Shown: in pieces, positions 1 through 9,537 of the stretch
Numbering within the stretch: position 1 is the stretch's first letter
How the letters are laid out: every line of letters begins with the position of its first letter
Origin: JBBQVS01 sp964250805
Lineage (GTDB): Bacteria; Chloroflexota; Ktedonobacteria; Ktedonobacterales; Ktedonobacteraceae
Assembly (NCBI GenBank): GCA_964250805.1
Contig: CAXUHG010000008.1
Coordinates: 26,259 to 90,258, forward strand
Reading direction: 5' to 3'
DNA length: 64,000 nt
The notes under the pieces: model-generated
Seen by the model: only the letters and a program-made list of their open reading frames with translations
Databases searched by the model: none
What the model was told of the DNA's origin: nothing
Program-made: the position numbers and the translations under genes

Positions 1-171
1 GTCAAAGCTTAACAGACAAGACAGAGAACAAAGAGAAGAGTTTTCACCAAAAGTGAGTCAATTCCTGATTTCACCCAATTTACTACTAGCATCCCCGCGT
101 CAAGAGCATGAGCAACCCTGGGAAGGCAGGTGTTTGCGTTGAGACAAAGGCAGGTGTTCGTTGGAGACTTT

Positions 172-270
172 TTTCCACAAAACAAAACCGTTGTTCTCAG
201 CAGCTATCACTGCTCGCTTCTCTTGAAGCGGCTTGTGAAGCTTTGTGAGAACAACGGTCTTTTGTGGAAA
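172..270. repeat. Long inverted repeat abutting the tRNA fragment
   Basis: The left arm (172-200) and right arm (246-270) are inverted copies. Both contain TTTCCACAAAA, and CCGTTGTTCTCA follows after a short indel in the left arm. A second small hairpin (CGCTTC/GAAGCG, 215-230) sits in the loop. The right arm ends at the base next to the 3' end of the tRNA-Gly fragment. On the minus strand the structure would follow the tRNA and could be its terminator, or it could be an element-end structure. Confidence 0.55.
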
Positions 271-316
271 GCGGGAGACGAGGCTCGAACTCGCGACAGC
301 CTGCTTGGAAGGCAGG
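270..316 (-). pseudogene. 3' half of tRNA-Gly(TCC), probable attachment-site scar
   Basis: On the minus strand the sequence gives an anticodon stem-loop (CCTGC-CTTCCAA-GCAGG, anticodon TCC), a 5-nt variable region, a T arm with canonical loop TTCGAGC, and an acceptor 3' strand CTCCCGC plus discriminator T. The matching 5' half (acceptor GCGGGAG and D arm) is absent: the bases before the anticodon stem do not fold as a D arm. Breakage at the anticodon stem is what tyrosine integrases leave when an element inserts into a tRNA 3' end. No integrase is present in this window, and I saw no second copy. Confidence 0.62.
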
Positions 317-801
317 AACTCGCAAAATCGCCGCTTGCTTCCTCTAAAATGGCTCTACATGCGATTTTATCACAGTTGTAATCACCATGAGCGTGTTCAA
401 CACAAGTGTTCACAAGCCAGTTAACACATGACTACCTGCCTCTCCCTGTGGACAAACCACCACTACCTCATCCATCTGCGAACAAAAGTGTTCACTTCCC
501 TACGAAGGCAGATTGTTCGTGACTGAAACTGCTTACCGAGCCACTATAGAACATCTCTTCGAGAAAATCAAGTGAGGCAGGTGTTTGCAAGGAGATTTTA
601 AGCAGTACTTAAAGATATGAGAAGACAAAGATTGTCTTTGAGAGTACAAATTCCATATAGAAAGTGTATAATTATGGTGAGTTATTCATCAACTCTCTGG
701 TGCATCGTTTAAAGAAGTCTTTCTCTAGTGAGAGTCTAAAGCTAAAGTCTTTAATGAAGTTGTGATTCTTCTTATTAGTTTCAGTTAAGAATGGTTGTAG
801 C

Positions 802-3800
802 ATGCAGGATACACATACGCAAATCCATCAGCATCCTCGCATTTGGATGGTGCCATACTCGCGTAATCCTTTTTTTACAGGACGCGAGGATGACCTTGAG
901 CGTTTACAAAAGACGCTTCATACTACATACACAGTTGCACTAACGCAAGCAATTACCGGGCTGGGTGGCATTGGTAAAACACAAACAGCGATTGAGTATG
1001 CCTATTACCATCAACACATGTACGAGTATGTGTTTTGGGTAAACGCCTCCTCGCAAGACTTGCTTTCCTCTAGTTTTGTTGATATTGCTCATAGGCTCAA
1101 TTTACCACAGAAAAATGAGCGAGATCAGAATCGTGTCATCGCAGCTGTGATGAATTGGCTAAGAAATAACACCTCCTGGTTACTTGTGATTGACAATGCT
1201 GATGATCTGAATGTAGTTACTACGTTTCTTCCTACAGCTCATACAGGTCACATTATTCTCACAACACGAGCACAAGCGGTGGGACTTCTTGCCAAGACTG
1301 TTCAGCTTGAGCAGATGCCTCCTAAAGTAGGAGCTTGTTTCTTGTTAAGGAGAGCTGGTATCATTAGTTCTAACGGAGTACTCAGCGATGCGCAAGAACA
1401 GGATCGGAACACGGCGATAGAAATATCACAGATATTTGGTGGCTTGCCACTAGCATTGGATCAAGCAGGTGCCTACATTCGAGAAACAAAATGTCGCGTA
1501 TCAGATTACCTGAATATTTATCAGCAGCAAGAAGGCCAACTTTTACAGAGACGGGGAACTCTTGAGAAAAACGATTATCCCGCTTCGGTCGCTACAACAT
1601 GGGAAATATCAGTACAGAAGATTGTCGAGTCGAATCTTGCTGCAATAGAAATCTTGCGCCTCTGCACATTTCTGCACCCAGACACAATACCTGAAGAAAT
1701 TATCAAAAAAAATTCTGATGTACTTGGAGCAACTCTTCAACCAATTGCATCAGACCATTTTGCATTCAATCAAGCGATTAAAGAGCTAAGAAATTTTTCA
1801 CTTTTGCAACGTTCGAGCAATGGTAAGATACTCACCATTCATCGTCTGGTGCAAGCAGTATTCAGAGACAAAATGAGTAGTGATGAGCAAAAAACCTGGG
1901 GGAAACGGGCTTTACGCGCCGTAGAAAACATCTTTCCATCAGTACTCTACGAGAATTGGTCTACCTGCCAAATGTTGCTGCCTCATGCTCAGGTATGCTC
2001 AACATGGATGAAACAACAAACTAGTTTCTTGCCTGAAGGTGCTCACCTACTCCTTCGCGCTGGATATTATTGTCATGAGCGAGCACAGGATAAAGAAGCT
2101 AGCACATTGTTAGAACAATCTTTAAAAATTTTTGAAGATATTTACGGTTACAAGCACAGATTTGTGGCTGATTGCCTCAACAATCTCGCCCTAGTGTATG
2201 AGGCACAAGATAAATATAAAGAGGCTGAGTCTCTGTTTCAGCGTGCGCTTGCTATTGATGAAGTTTTAGAAGAAAAACAGTATGAGATCACGAGTACTCT
2301 CAATAATTTAGCAAATCTCTATCAAAAGCAAGGTAGGTATCCAGAAGCGGAGACGCTTTTCTTAAAAGCATTAGCTAGCGACGAACAAAGGTATGGTTCT
2401 AACCATATAGAAGTTGCTACTGATCTTAACAATCTAGCTCTTCTTTACAGAATTCAAGGGAGATATGTAGAAGCAGAACCACTTGCCCAAAAAGCACTCA
2501 CAATTAAAGAAAATACACATGGCTCGATGCATCCAGCGGTGGCGAAGAATCTCAATAACCTTGCTGCAATTTACTTTCAACAAGAACTTTATGAAAAAGC
2601 TGAACCGCTTTATGAAAGAGCACTAACGATCCGCACTCATGTATATGAAGCAGATCATCCAGAAATTGCAGGAAGTCTAAATAATCTGTCTCTACTTTAT
2701 ACTGAACAAGGCAAGCTTGATTTGTCGGAAGAATACTGTAAAAAAGCATTAGCAATTAAAATGAAGGTATATGGAGAAGAAAACGTAACAACTCTACGTA
2801 GTCAACACAATTTAGCACGTATATATAAAGAACAAAATAAATATGCCGAAGCAGAAAGGTTGTATTTGCACGTCCTGCATTTGAAAGAAAAAATACTGGG
2901 AGAAAAACATGTAGAAACTGCAGAGGTCCTGTACAATCTTGCTCTTTTGTATGACAAACAAGGTAGATATAATGAAGCAACTTCCTTACTGCTACGATCA
3001 CTTGCTATTTTTGAAGAAGTTCACGGTACAAACCATTTTACTGTCACAAACGGATTAAGCAGCTTATGCGAGAATTATTTGATACTGGACAAGTATATAG
3101 AACTAGAACCACTTCTTCAGCATCTTATCGTCATATTAGAGCAAGTCTATGGATCAGAAACAACAAAAGCGTCTCGTTACCTGCGCCATTTAGGGATTAT
3201 ACATCTATCACAAAAAAGATATGAAGAAGCAGAACATAATTTTTTAAGAGCTTTACTGATCGATGAGAAGGCGAATGGACCTGAACATCCTTCCTTAGCC
3301 ACAAACCTTCGTTATCTAGGGTTGCTCTATCAAAACAAAGAATATTATCAACAAGCAGAACCCTACTTTAGAAGAGCTATTACAATTCTTCAAGCCGCGT
3401 CTCAGAGAGAACAAGAGAGCGATGATTTGCTTCTCGCGGAAGTTCTTTGTCATCTTGCAGAATGTTATCATCTTCAAGAGAGGTATGCTGAGGCAGAGCC
3501 ACTTTATCTGCAAGCACTTGTGCTTTTTGAACAGGAAAACGCGTTAGAAACTGAGTTAGCAGCTAATTGTATGAACAAACTAGCAGCTAATTATTGGGCA
3601 CAAGAAAAACTGGCAGAAGCAGAAATGTATTACCAGCAAGCCTTAACGTGTATTGAAAAGATACTAGGGCCAGATGATTTCGGAGTAGCACTATGCGTGG
3701 AAAATCTCGCAAGTCTCTACTTTGCTCAAGCAAAATACGTTGAAGCTCTCCCGCTTTACAGAAGAGTGTTAGGCACCTATATACAACATTTAGAGCCAGA

Positions 3801-3858
3801 AAACCCTTATATTTCTAATGTCCGTAAGGCAATCTCTGTCGCTAGTGAAAAGCAATGA
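802..3858 (+). CDS. STAND ATPase: NB-ARC with C-terminal TPR array
   Basis: This 1018-residue cytoplasmic protein has an NLR-like plan without an N-terminal effector. A motif VPYSRNPFFTGRE precedes the Walker A (GLGGIGKT, ~residue 53). Walker B is WLLVIDNADD (~125), followed by the GLPLALDQAGAY motif (~213) and a winged-helix region. From ~420 to the end there are about thirteen kinesin-light-chain-type TPRs of ~42 residues (LNNLA...Y...AEPLY.RAL). Such proteins usually hold an ADP-bound off state until the repeats bind a ligand, then oligomerise. It lies 33 bp upstream of the PNP-NB-ARC gene on the same strand, so co-transcription is likely. Its NB-ARC is clearly homologous to those of the next two genes. 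The ligand is unknown. No good ribosome site precedes the ATG. Confidence 0.85.
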   Translation: MQDTHTQIHQHPRIWMVPYSRNPFFTGREDDLERLQKTLHTTYTVALTQAITGLGGIGKTQTAIEYAYYHQHMYEYVFWVNASSQDLLSSSFVDIAHRLNLPQKNERDQNRVIAAVMNWLRNNTSWLLVIDNADDLNVVTTFLPTAHTGHIILTTRAQAVGLLAKTVQLEQMPPKVGACFLLRRAGIISSNGVLSDAQEQDRNTAIEISQIFGGLPLALDQAGAYIRETKCRVSDYLNIYQQQEGQLLQRRGTLEKNDYPASVATTWEISVQKIVESNLAAIEILRLCTFLHPDTIPEEIIKKNSDVLGATLQPIASDHFAFNQAIKELRNFSLLQRSSNGKILTIHRLVQAVFRDKMSSDEQKTWGKRALRAVENIFPSVLYENWSTCQMLLPHAQVCSTWMKQQTSFLPEGAHLLLRAGYYCHERAQDKEASTLLEQSLKIFEDIYGYKHRFVADCLNNLALVYEAQDKYKEAESLFQRALAIDEVLEEKQYEITSTLNNLANLYQKQGRYPEAETLFLKALASDEQRYGSNHIEVATDLNNLALLYRIQGRYVEAEPLAQKALTIKENTHGSMHPAVAKNLNNLAAIYFQQELYEKAEPLYERALTIRTHVYEADHPEIAGSLNNLSLLYTEQGKLDLSEEYCKKALAIKMKVYGEENVTTLRSQHNLARIYKEQNKYAEAERLYLHVLHLKEKILGEKHVETAEVLYNLALLYDKQGRYNEATSLLLRSLAIFEEVHGTNHFTVTNGLSSLCENYLILDKYIELEPLLQHLIVILEQVYGSETTKASRYLRHLGIIHLSQKRYEEAEHNFLRALLIDEKANGPEHPSLATNLRYLGLLYQNKEYYQQAEPYFRRAITILQAASQREQESDDLLLAEVLCHLAECYHLQERYAEAEPLYLQALVLFEQENALETELAANCMNKLAANYWAQEKLAEAEMYYQQALTCIEKILGPDDFGVALCVENLASLYFAQAKYVEALPLYRRVLGTYIQHLEPENPYISNVRKAISVASEKQ

Positions 3859-3891
3859 GTTGTGAAGTTGCATAGAAAGAGATGAAATTTT

Positions 3892-6354
3892 ATGAATGAC
3901 CTTACCACGCCTACGAATGATGAACCGACTCTTGGTATCATTACTGCGCTCCCTAAAGAATTTATCGCGATGCAAGTACTGCTTGAACAACCACAAGAGG
4001 AGACAAGGAAAGGTGGGCGCTATACTTTAGGCAAGATACCTTTGAAACACGGAGGGCACCGTGTTGTTGTTCTTGCTCTCTTACCAATAATGGGCACCTC
4101 CCCAGCTGCAACCAGAGCAACTCTACTTCTTGAGCATTTTCTTCAGGTCAAGCAGATCATTATGGTAGGAATTGCTGGCGGTGTGCCCCATCCGATGAAA
4201 GCAGACGAGCATGTTCGTCTAGGTGATATTGTGGTTTCGAGCGAATATGGTATTTTTCAATATGACTTTGTAAAAAAAACACGTCATGAAACAATATATC
4301 GTTCTTTACCACAGCCACCTCATGCCGATTTGCTCTTAGCCGCTCGTTACCTTGAAGCTGATCTCATAAAAGGAGAACGTCCCTGGAACAGCTTTATTAA
4401 CCAGGTAACGAACCAACTTCATGTGACTCGCCCTCTCAAGGTTACAGACGTTCTCTTCTCTAGCATAGAGCCAGAAAAGGTCATCGACCATCCAAAAGAT
4501 AAGAAAAGAAAAGGAAATGAACCTCGTATCTTCATTGGCCCTATCGCATCCGCAAATACCTTATTAAAAGATGCCGTTCTTCGTGATGAACTAAGAGATC
4601 GTTTTGCAGTCAAAGCCATTGAGATGGAGGGAAGTGGTGTGGCTAGTGCATCTTGGAGCCTCAGTGCAGGATATCTGGTTGTGCGAGGAATTTGTGATTA
4701 TTGCGATGACCATAAAAATGATACTTGGCAAGAGTACGCCGCTATTGCAGCAGCAGCATATACTCGTGCTCTTATTGCATCCATTCCGGGTACTTCTGGA
4801 CAAAAGGAAGAAAACATTTCTCAGGGACCAACAAAAGAGCAACGAGCCAAAGAAGAGAAAATTGATCGAGATAAACGACCTCGTACCGTTGCTCCTTTTC
4901 CGCCCATATGGAATGTGCCCTATAGTTCTCATCCATTGTTTGCCGACCGAAAGGACCTACTTCAAAAGTTACATGAGGGCTTTAGTGCATCCTCTCCACA
5001 AGCCATTATATTGCCACAGGCATTGAGTGGACCTAGTGGAATTGGCAAGACACGTTATGCTACTGAATATGCTTTCTATTACCGTTCTGAATATGACGCC
5101 GTTCTATGGGTGAATGCTGCGTCCCGAGATATCCTTTTCACACAGTATGTAGCACTTGCGCATGAATTGCTACTATCAGAGGTAAACATGCAAGATCAAA
5201 TGCATGTGCGTGATGCAGTGAACCGTTGGCTTACTGAACATACTGATTGGTTACTTATTTTTGATAATGCGGATGATATCACAATAGTAAAAGATTTCAT
5301 TTCCGATGAAATGCGAGGCCATATTCTTTTGACTTCACAAGCCAGAGCTATGGGACAGTTCGCTCGCCGCATCGAATTAGCCCCAATGTCACTGGAAGAT
5401 GGTGCCCTCTTTCTCCTTCGTCGGACAACTATTTTACAGTGGGACGAGCTGCTTGAACACGCTAATATGATTGACCGCAAAGATGCTCAAGTAGTAGTGA
5501 ACCTCATAGGAGGACTTCCACTCGCCTTAGATCAAGCTGGAGCATATATAGAAGAAAGTATGTGTGGAGTTTCTGGTTATATTGATGTCTATCACACACA
5601 TGCAAAAGAGCTACTGAACGAACGAGGAGATGTTGTTACCGATCATCCTAAACCAGTAGCAACAACCTGGTCATTGGCATTTGAACGAATTGATGAAAAT
5701 AAAGCAGCAGGAGCATTACTACGGCTTTGTGCATTTCTTGCCCCTGATGCTATTCCAGAAGAACTACTACTTAAAGCGAGAGAGCCGTTCAATGATAACG
5801 GTGAGCAGAGACTCATTGTTGTCGATAAAAATGCACTCAATCTTACAATTAAGGAATTGATTAAATCATCGCTCATTCAAAGAGACGATAAAACAAAGAT
5901 GTTTACCATTCACCGTTTGATACAGGACGCATTGAAGAAATATTGGATGAGTTCTCTCACAGTCCCACTGTGGGCAAAGCAGGCTGTATTGGCTCTCTAT
6001 CAAACTTTCCCAACTGATCTCTCACTTTCCTGGCAGAGCTATCAACGATATCTGCCTCATGTTTTTACCTGTAAAGGACTCATCGAAACGTATAAGTTGA
6101 ACTTCGTAGAAGCGGCACACCTCTTAGAACGTGCCGGAACCTATCTTGCTCTTCATACGCAATATGATGCAGCAGAGCCGCTCTACCAAACAGCTATAGC
6201 AATTTACCAAACCACTCTCGGAAAGCAGGATAGCACCGTCATAGATTGTGCAAGGCGATATGCTACGCTCTTGCACGAGATGGGACATACAGATAAAGCG
6301 AAGTATTACGAGCATCTTGTAGAGGAAACACACCATTTAAACAGTCAAAAGTAA
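3892..6354 (+). CDS. PNP-like nucleosidase fused to NB-ARC STAND ATPase
   Basis: This 820-residue protein has three parts. Residues ~13-295 form a purine nucleoside phosphorylase/MTA-SAH nucleosidase-like domain: LGIITALPKEF at the start, the glycine-rich VGIAGGVPHP, the purine-site IEMEGSGVA and the acid loop RGICDYCD. The middle is an NB-ARC module with Walker A GPSGIGKT (~380), Walker B LLIFDNADD (~452) and GLPLALDQAGAY (~541). The C-terminus is short, with only one or two TPR-like helix pairs. PNP-NB-ARC/NACHT-TPR plans are common in fungal NLRs, and PNP-family ATP nucleosidases are known antiphage effectors. I infer an ATPase-gated nucleosidase; the substrate is not shown by sequence. 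It follows the 1018-aa STAND gene by 33 bp and is convergent with the third STAND gene, 5 bp away. Confidence 0.85.
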   Translation: MNDLTTPTNDEPTLGIITALPKEFIAMQVLLEQPQEETRKGGRYTLGKIPLKHGGHRVVVLALLPIMGTSPAATRATLLLEHFLQVKQIIMVGIAGGVPHPMKADEHVRLGDIVVSSEYGIFQYDFVKKTRHETIYRSLPQPPHADLLLAARYLEADLIKGERPWNSFINQVTNQLHVTRPLKVTDVLFSSIEPEKVIDHPKDKKRKGNEPRIFIGPIASANTLLKDAVLRDELRDRFAVKAIEMEGSGVASASWSLSAGYLVVRGICDYCDDHKNDTWQEYAAIAAAAYTRALIASIPGTSGQKEENISQGPTKEQRAKEEKIDRDKRPRTVAPFPPIWNVPYSSHPLFADRKDLLQKLHEGFSASSPQAIILPQALSGPSGIGKTRYATEYAFYYRSEYDAVLWVNAASRDILFTQYVALAHELLLSEVNMQDQMHVRDAVNRWLTEHTDWLLIFDNADDITIVKDFISDEMRGHILLTSQARAMGQFARRIELAPMSLEDGALFLLRRTTILQWDELLEHANMIDRKDAQVVVNLIGGLPLALDQAGAYIEESMCGVSGYIDVYHTHAKELLNERGDVVTDHPKPVATTWSLAFERIDENKAAGALLRLCAFLAPDAIPEELLLKAREPFNDNGEQRLIVVDKNALNLTIKELIKSSLIQRDDKTKMFTIHRLIQDALKKYWMSSLTVPLWAKQAVLALYQTFPTDLSLSWQSYQRYLPHVFTCKGLIETYKLNFVEAAHLLERAGTYLALHTQYDAAEPLYQTAIAIYQTTLGKQDSTVIDCARRYATLLHEMGHTDKAKYYEHLVEETHHLNSQK

Positions 6355-6359
6355 GGGAA

Positions 6360-9092
6360 CTACTCCTCCTGCTGCGCGTAATTTTCACGAATTGCGTGAA
6401 CACGAGATAGGATACGATTGGCTTTCTTTTTTTTGTTTTGCCTTTGTAAATATGCTCCGTACTTATCGAGGGACCGAGCAACATTAGGATGATAAGGCGA
6501 ATATGCCTGTTCGCACTGTAGTATTGTAAGCTGATAATAGGCATCGGCTTGCGTAAACTTGCCTTGAGCCTCACATGTTTTTGCTAATTTTTCGAGAGTG
6601 TCTACAATAGCTGAATGCTTCGGCCCTAAAATACTTTTTTGTTTTTCTAATGTCTCTTCGTAGAGCGACTCTGCAGATGAGTACTTCCCTTGATTATAGT
6701 AAGAGACAGCAAGATGATACATACATTGCAGTACGTCGGGATGCTCTGACCCTAGCACCTGCAAAGTAATAGTGAGGGCACGCTGTAAACATGCTTCAGC
6801 AGCCTCATCTTTTTCTAGTCGATTATAAAGCATGCCAAGGCCACTGAGACAATTGGCAACATCACGATGTACGGCACCAAGCATACGCTCATAGATAGCT
6901 AGAGCCTGCTGATACATGGATTCTGCTTGAACATACTTCCCTTGATAATAATACAAAGTCGCTAAACCATTCAAATTTACAGCCATATCTGTATGTTCGC
7001 TTCGCCCGATATGTTTGCATATGTCTATAGCTTGAAGGTAGAGTGGTCTAGCTCGTTCGTATTGCTGTTGTAGCAGGTAATGGGCTGCTAGACCATTGAG
7101 AGCAAGCACCGCGTTCGGGTGTTGGCTCTCAAATGCTTCTTCGTAAATGTGCAACGCTCGCTGGTAAAACGTTTCAACCTGAGCATACTGTTTTATTACA
7201 CGATAAAGACCTGCGAGATTCGTGAGTGTAGTCGCAACGTCTGGATGTTCAGAGCCTAAAACTTTCTCACGAATAGCAAGTGATCGCATTAATAGCTGTA
7301 TAGCTTCTTCATTTCTATTCTGTACGCGATAGAGAAGTGCCATATTATTGAGATTGATGACCACATCAAGATGTTCTGGTCCCAGTCGATGTTCTGTGAT
7401 AGCGAGTGCTTGTCTATAAAGTGGTTCCGCTTCTGCATATTTCCCCAGATGATAGTAAAGAGCACCAAGATTAGATAAAGCAAATGCGATCTCCTGATGC
7501 TCATTTGCAAGTAATTGTGTGCGTATTGTCAACGTTTTCTGATAGTATGGCTCGGCATCAAGATAGCGTCCCTGATTACAATAGAGAGAACCAAGATTGC
7601 TGTAACTCTGGGCAGTATCTAAATGTTCTGGTGACAAAAACTTTTCTCGAATTGCAACAGCATGCTGATAAAGAGGCTCCGCTTCTACGTATCTACTTTG
7701 AGCGCGATATACTTCTGCCAAACTATTAAGGCTTGTTGCCACATCAGGATGCTCTGTTCCATAGAGAGACTCGTACACACTCCTCGCTTGCGAGAGTATT
7801 TGTTCGGCCTGTTTATACTGCGCACGTTCTTCCAAATAGTATCCAGCCCAATATAATAAACGGGCAGCTTCAGGATACTTTAATTGCCATGCATTGATAA
7901 GGTCTGAGCAAACCAGAGCATGTGGAAGATAACGTTCACAAAGTTCCCATACTTCCACATGTACCTGTGGAAAAACGTAATGAATTGCTTGTATTACACG
8001 CTCGGACCAATGACGTTGAGTTGGTTTTCTCATCCGATCCTTGAGTACCATTTGAACAAGGCGATGAACAGTAAGAGTATGAGTAGTGGGAGAACGTTGA
8101 AGCAAAGAGAAACGTAAGAGAGTACGAATAGCTTGGTTTAATTGAAAGGAGTTGACTGTTTGCTTGTGAAAAATATGCTCAAGCACGACTGGATTCTCTG
8201 TGAAGATTTCTTCTGGAATTGCATCAGGAGAGAGAAAAGCACAAAAACGAAGAAGTTCGGCAGCAGAAGGGTTTTCTTGTTGCACTTTTTCAAATGAAAG
8301 AGACCATGTCGTCGCTACTGTTTCGGGATGATCACTCCCCCTCTTTCCACGTCTCTTAAAAAGTTGAGTGTGACGCGTATGATAACGTGTCAGGTATTCG
8401 GACAAGCTACAGCCAATTTCTTGGATGTACGCTCCCGCTTGATCAATAGCAAGCGGTAATCCATCCAGAACCTGAGCAATCATGATAGCCTGTTCCTGTA
8501 TATCTTCCATAGCCTCATTTAGAAGACCTTGCTTTTCAAGAATACCTGCACGCCTTAACAAGAGCAAGGAACCGACTTCCGGTGTCATTTTTTCAATCGT
8601 GATGTTTTGTGCCAAATGTCCCATCGCATGAGAACGGGTAGTGAGGAGAATGTGCCCTGAGTAGGCTTTAGGAAGAAATTCGTTGACGAGCATAACATTC
8701 TCAACATTATCTACAATAAGAAGCCAATTGGAGTGAGAACGGAACCAGCGTTGAACAGCTTCAATGATACGATGCTGATCACGCTCATTGCGTTCTGGAA
8801 GTGTTAAAGCGGTTGCTAAAGCAATAAACCCCGTATTTAGTGCTTCGTGTGAGTCACCTCCTACCCAAAGGACCGTTTGATATTCCTCTCGATAACGATA
8901 AGCATACTCAACAGCAACTTGCGTTTTTCCAATACCTCCTAAACCACTAAGCCCTTGCGGTTGTGCTAATACTGCTTGATTCTGAGTATTGAGAGCTTCA
9001 TGTAAACGGCCTAAGATACTTTCGCGACCAGTAAAAAAGAGATTACGTTGGAAGGGAACTGTCCAGACATATTGCAATTTTCTGACATTCAT
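6360..9092 (-). CDS. STAND ATPase: NB-ARC with C-terminal TPR array
   Basis: This 910-residue protein is homologous to the 802-3858 product. A VPFQRNLFFTGRE motif leads into Walker A (GLGGIGKT, ~residues 51-58), Walker B WLLIVDNVEN and GLPLAIDQAGAY. From ~400 onward there are about eleven kinesin-light-chain-type TPRs (LNNMALLYRVQNR...A..L..RSLAI). No effector domain precedes the ATPase, so signalling would need a partner. The neighbouring PNP-NB-ARC protein is the obvious candidate, though this is inference. The gene is convergent with that one and only 5 bp separate the stop codons, leaving no room for a conventional terminator. The start lies in its own ~450-bp upstream region, so it is controlled separately. 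Confidence 0.85.
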   Translation of the reverse strand: MNVRKLQYVWTVPFQRNLFFTGRESILGRLHEALNTQNQAVLAQPQGLSGLGGIGKTQVAVEYAYRYREEYQTVLWVGGDSHEALNTGFIALATALTLPERNERDQHRIIEAVQRWFRSHSNWLLIVDNVENVMLVNEFLPKAYSGHILLTTRSHAMGHLAQNITIEKMTPEVGSLLLLRRAGILEKQGLLNEAMEDIQEQAIMIAQVLDGLPLAIDQAGAYIQEIGCSLSEYLTRYHTRHTQLFKRRGKRGSDHPETVATTWSLSFEKVQQENPSAAELLRFCAFLSPDAIPEEIFTENPVVLEHIFHKQTVNSFQLNQAIRTLLRFSLLQRSPTTHTLTVHRLVQMVLKDRMRKPTQRHWSERVIQAIHYVFPQVHVEVWELCERYLPHALVCSDLINAWQLKYPEAARLLYWAGYYLEERAQYKQAEQILSQARSVYESLYGTEHPDVATSLNSLAEVYRAQSRYVEAEPLYQHAVAIREKFLSPEHLDTAQSYSNLGSLYCNQGRYLDAEPYYQKTLTIRTQLLANEHQEIAFALSNLGALYYHLGKYAEAEPLYRQALAITEHRLGPEHLDVVINLNNMALLYRVQNRNEEAIQLLMRSLAIREKVLGSEHPDVATTLTNLAGLYRVIKQYAQVETFYQRALHIYEEAFESQHPNAVLALNGLAAHYLLQQQYERARPLYLQAIDICKHIGRSEHTDMAVNLNGLATLYYYQGKYVQAESMYQQALAIYERMLGAVHRDVANCLSGLGMLYNRLEKDEAAEACLQRALTITLQVLGSEHPDVLQCMYHLAVSYYNQGKYSSAESLYEETLEKQKSILGPKHSAIVDTLEKLAKTCEAQGKFTQADAYYQLTILQCEQAYSPYHPNVARSLDKYGAYLQRQNKKKKANRILSRVHAIRENYAQQEE

Positions 9093-9537
9093 ATTCTCTA
9101 CTCTTTGTTGCTTTTCTGATATCCCTCACGTCTCACGCGACTTAGGGCAGCGATTTCCTACTGAGTTCTACCAAGTTCATAGCTTCTCTTTTGAACTCAG
9201 CAGTAAAACTCTTTTTGTTTTCATGTTCTCCTCTTTCATGGCTAGTATACATACATTTCCTCCATCATGGAAATAAGTCAAGGTCACATGCCTTGCGAAA
9301 GGATAGGGCACCAAGTGTTCACACTTATATCATTGTCAGTGATACAAATAGTTTAGCTCGTGACTGCCCTTTATTGGCTATGCGTGTATGACTTGCTAAA
9401 ACTTGTTCTGAAGAAATCTCCGACACAACTGTCCCGCCGTAGTAACCTCGACATTAGATTGGTTCTCACCACCCTCTAGCAATCATTTACCGAGGATATG
9501 AACTTTGGTGATGATAGTAGTTTAAGAAAAAATATTA
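9093..9537. other. Intergenic, promoter side of the third STAND gene
   Basis: These 445 bases hold the leader and presumably the promoter of the minus-strand STAND gene, and the 3' side of the frameshifted small gene. I see no coding sequence and no strong hairpin. Confidence 0.5.

Larger units (their letters stand above)
124..586 (+). repeat. Scattered GGCAGGTGTTTGC-like words
   Basis: The word GGCAGGTGTTTGC occurs at 124-136 and 574-586. Close variants lie at 149-162 (GGCAGGTGTTCGTT) and 506-519 (GGCAGATTGTTCGT). All are in the same orientation and within 470 bases. They could be binding sites for a recombination or regulatory protein, or simply remnants of a degenerate repeat. Four imperfect copies are too few to choose between these. 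Confidence 0.4.
1..801. other. Non-coding left edge with tRNA scar and repeats
   Basis: I see no convincing gene here; the short open frames have no usable start signal and no family features. The stretch holds a tRNA-Gly 3' half, a long inverted repeat beside it, and several copies of a short GGCAGGTGTTTGC-like word, each listed separately. The last ~200 bases, AT-rich, must contain the promoter of the STAND gene starting at 802, but no clean -35/-10 pair stands out. The mixture of att-like and repeated sequence suggests the edge of an integrated element. Confidence 0.6.

Noticed and set aside
130..413. Open frames across the tRNA fragment
   Set aside because: They cover structured RNA sequence and the inverted repeat; translation there is not supported.
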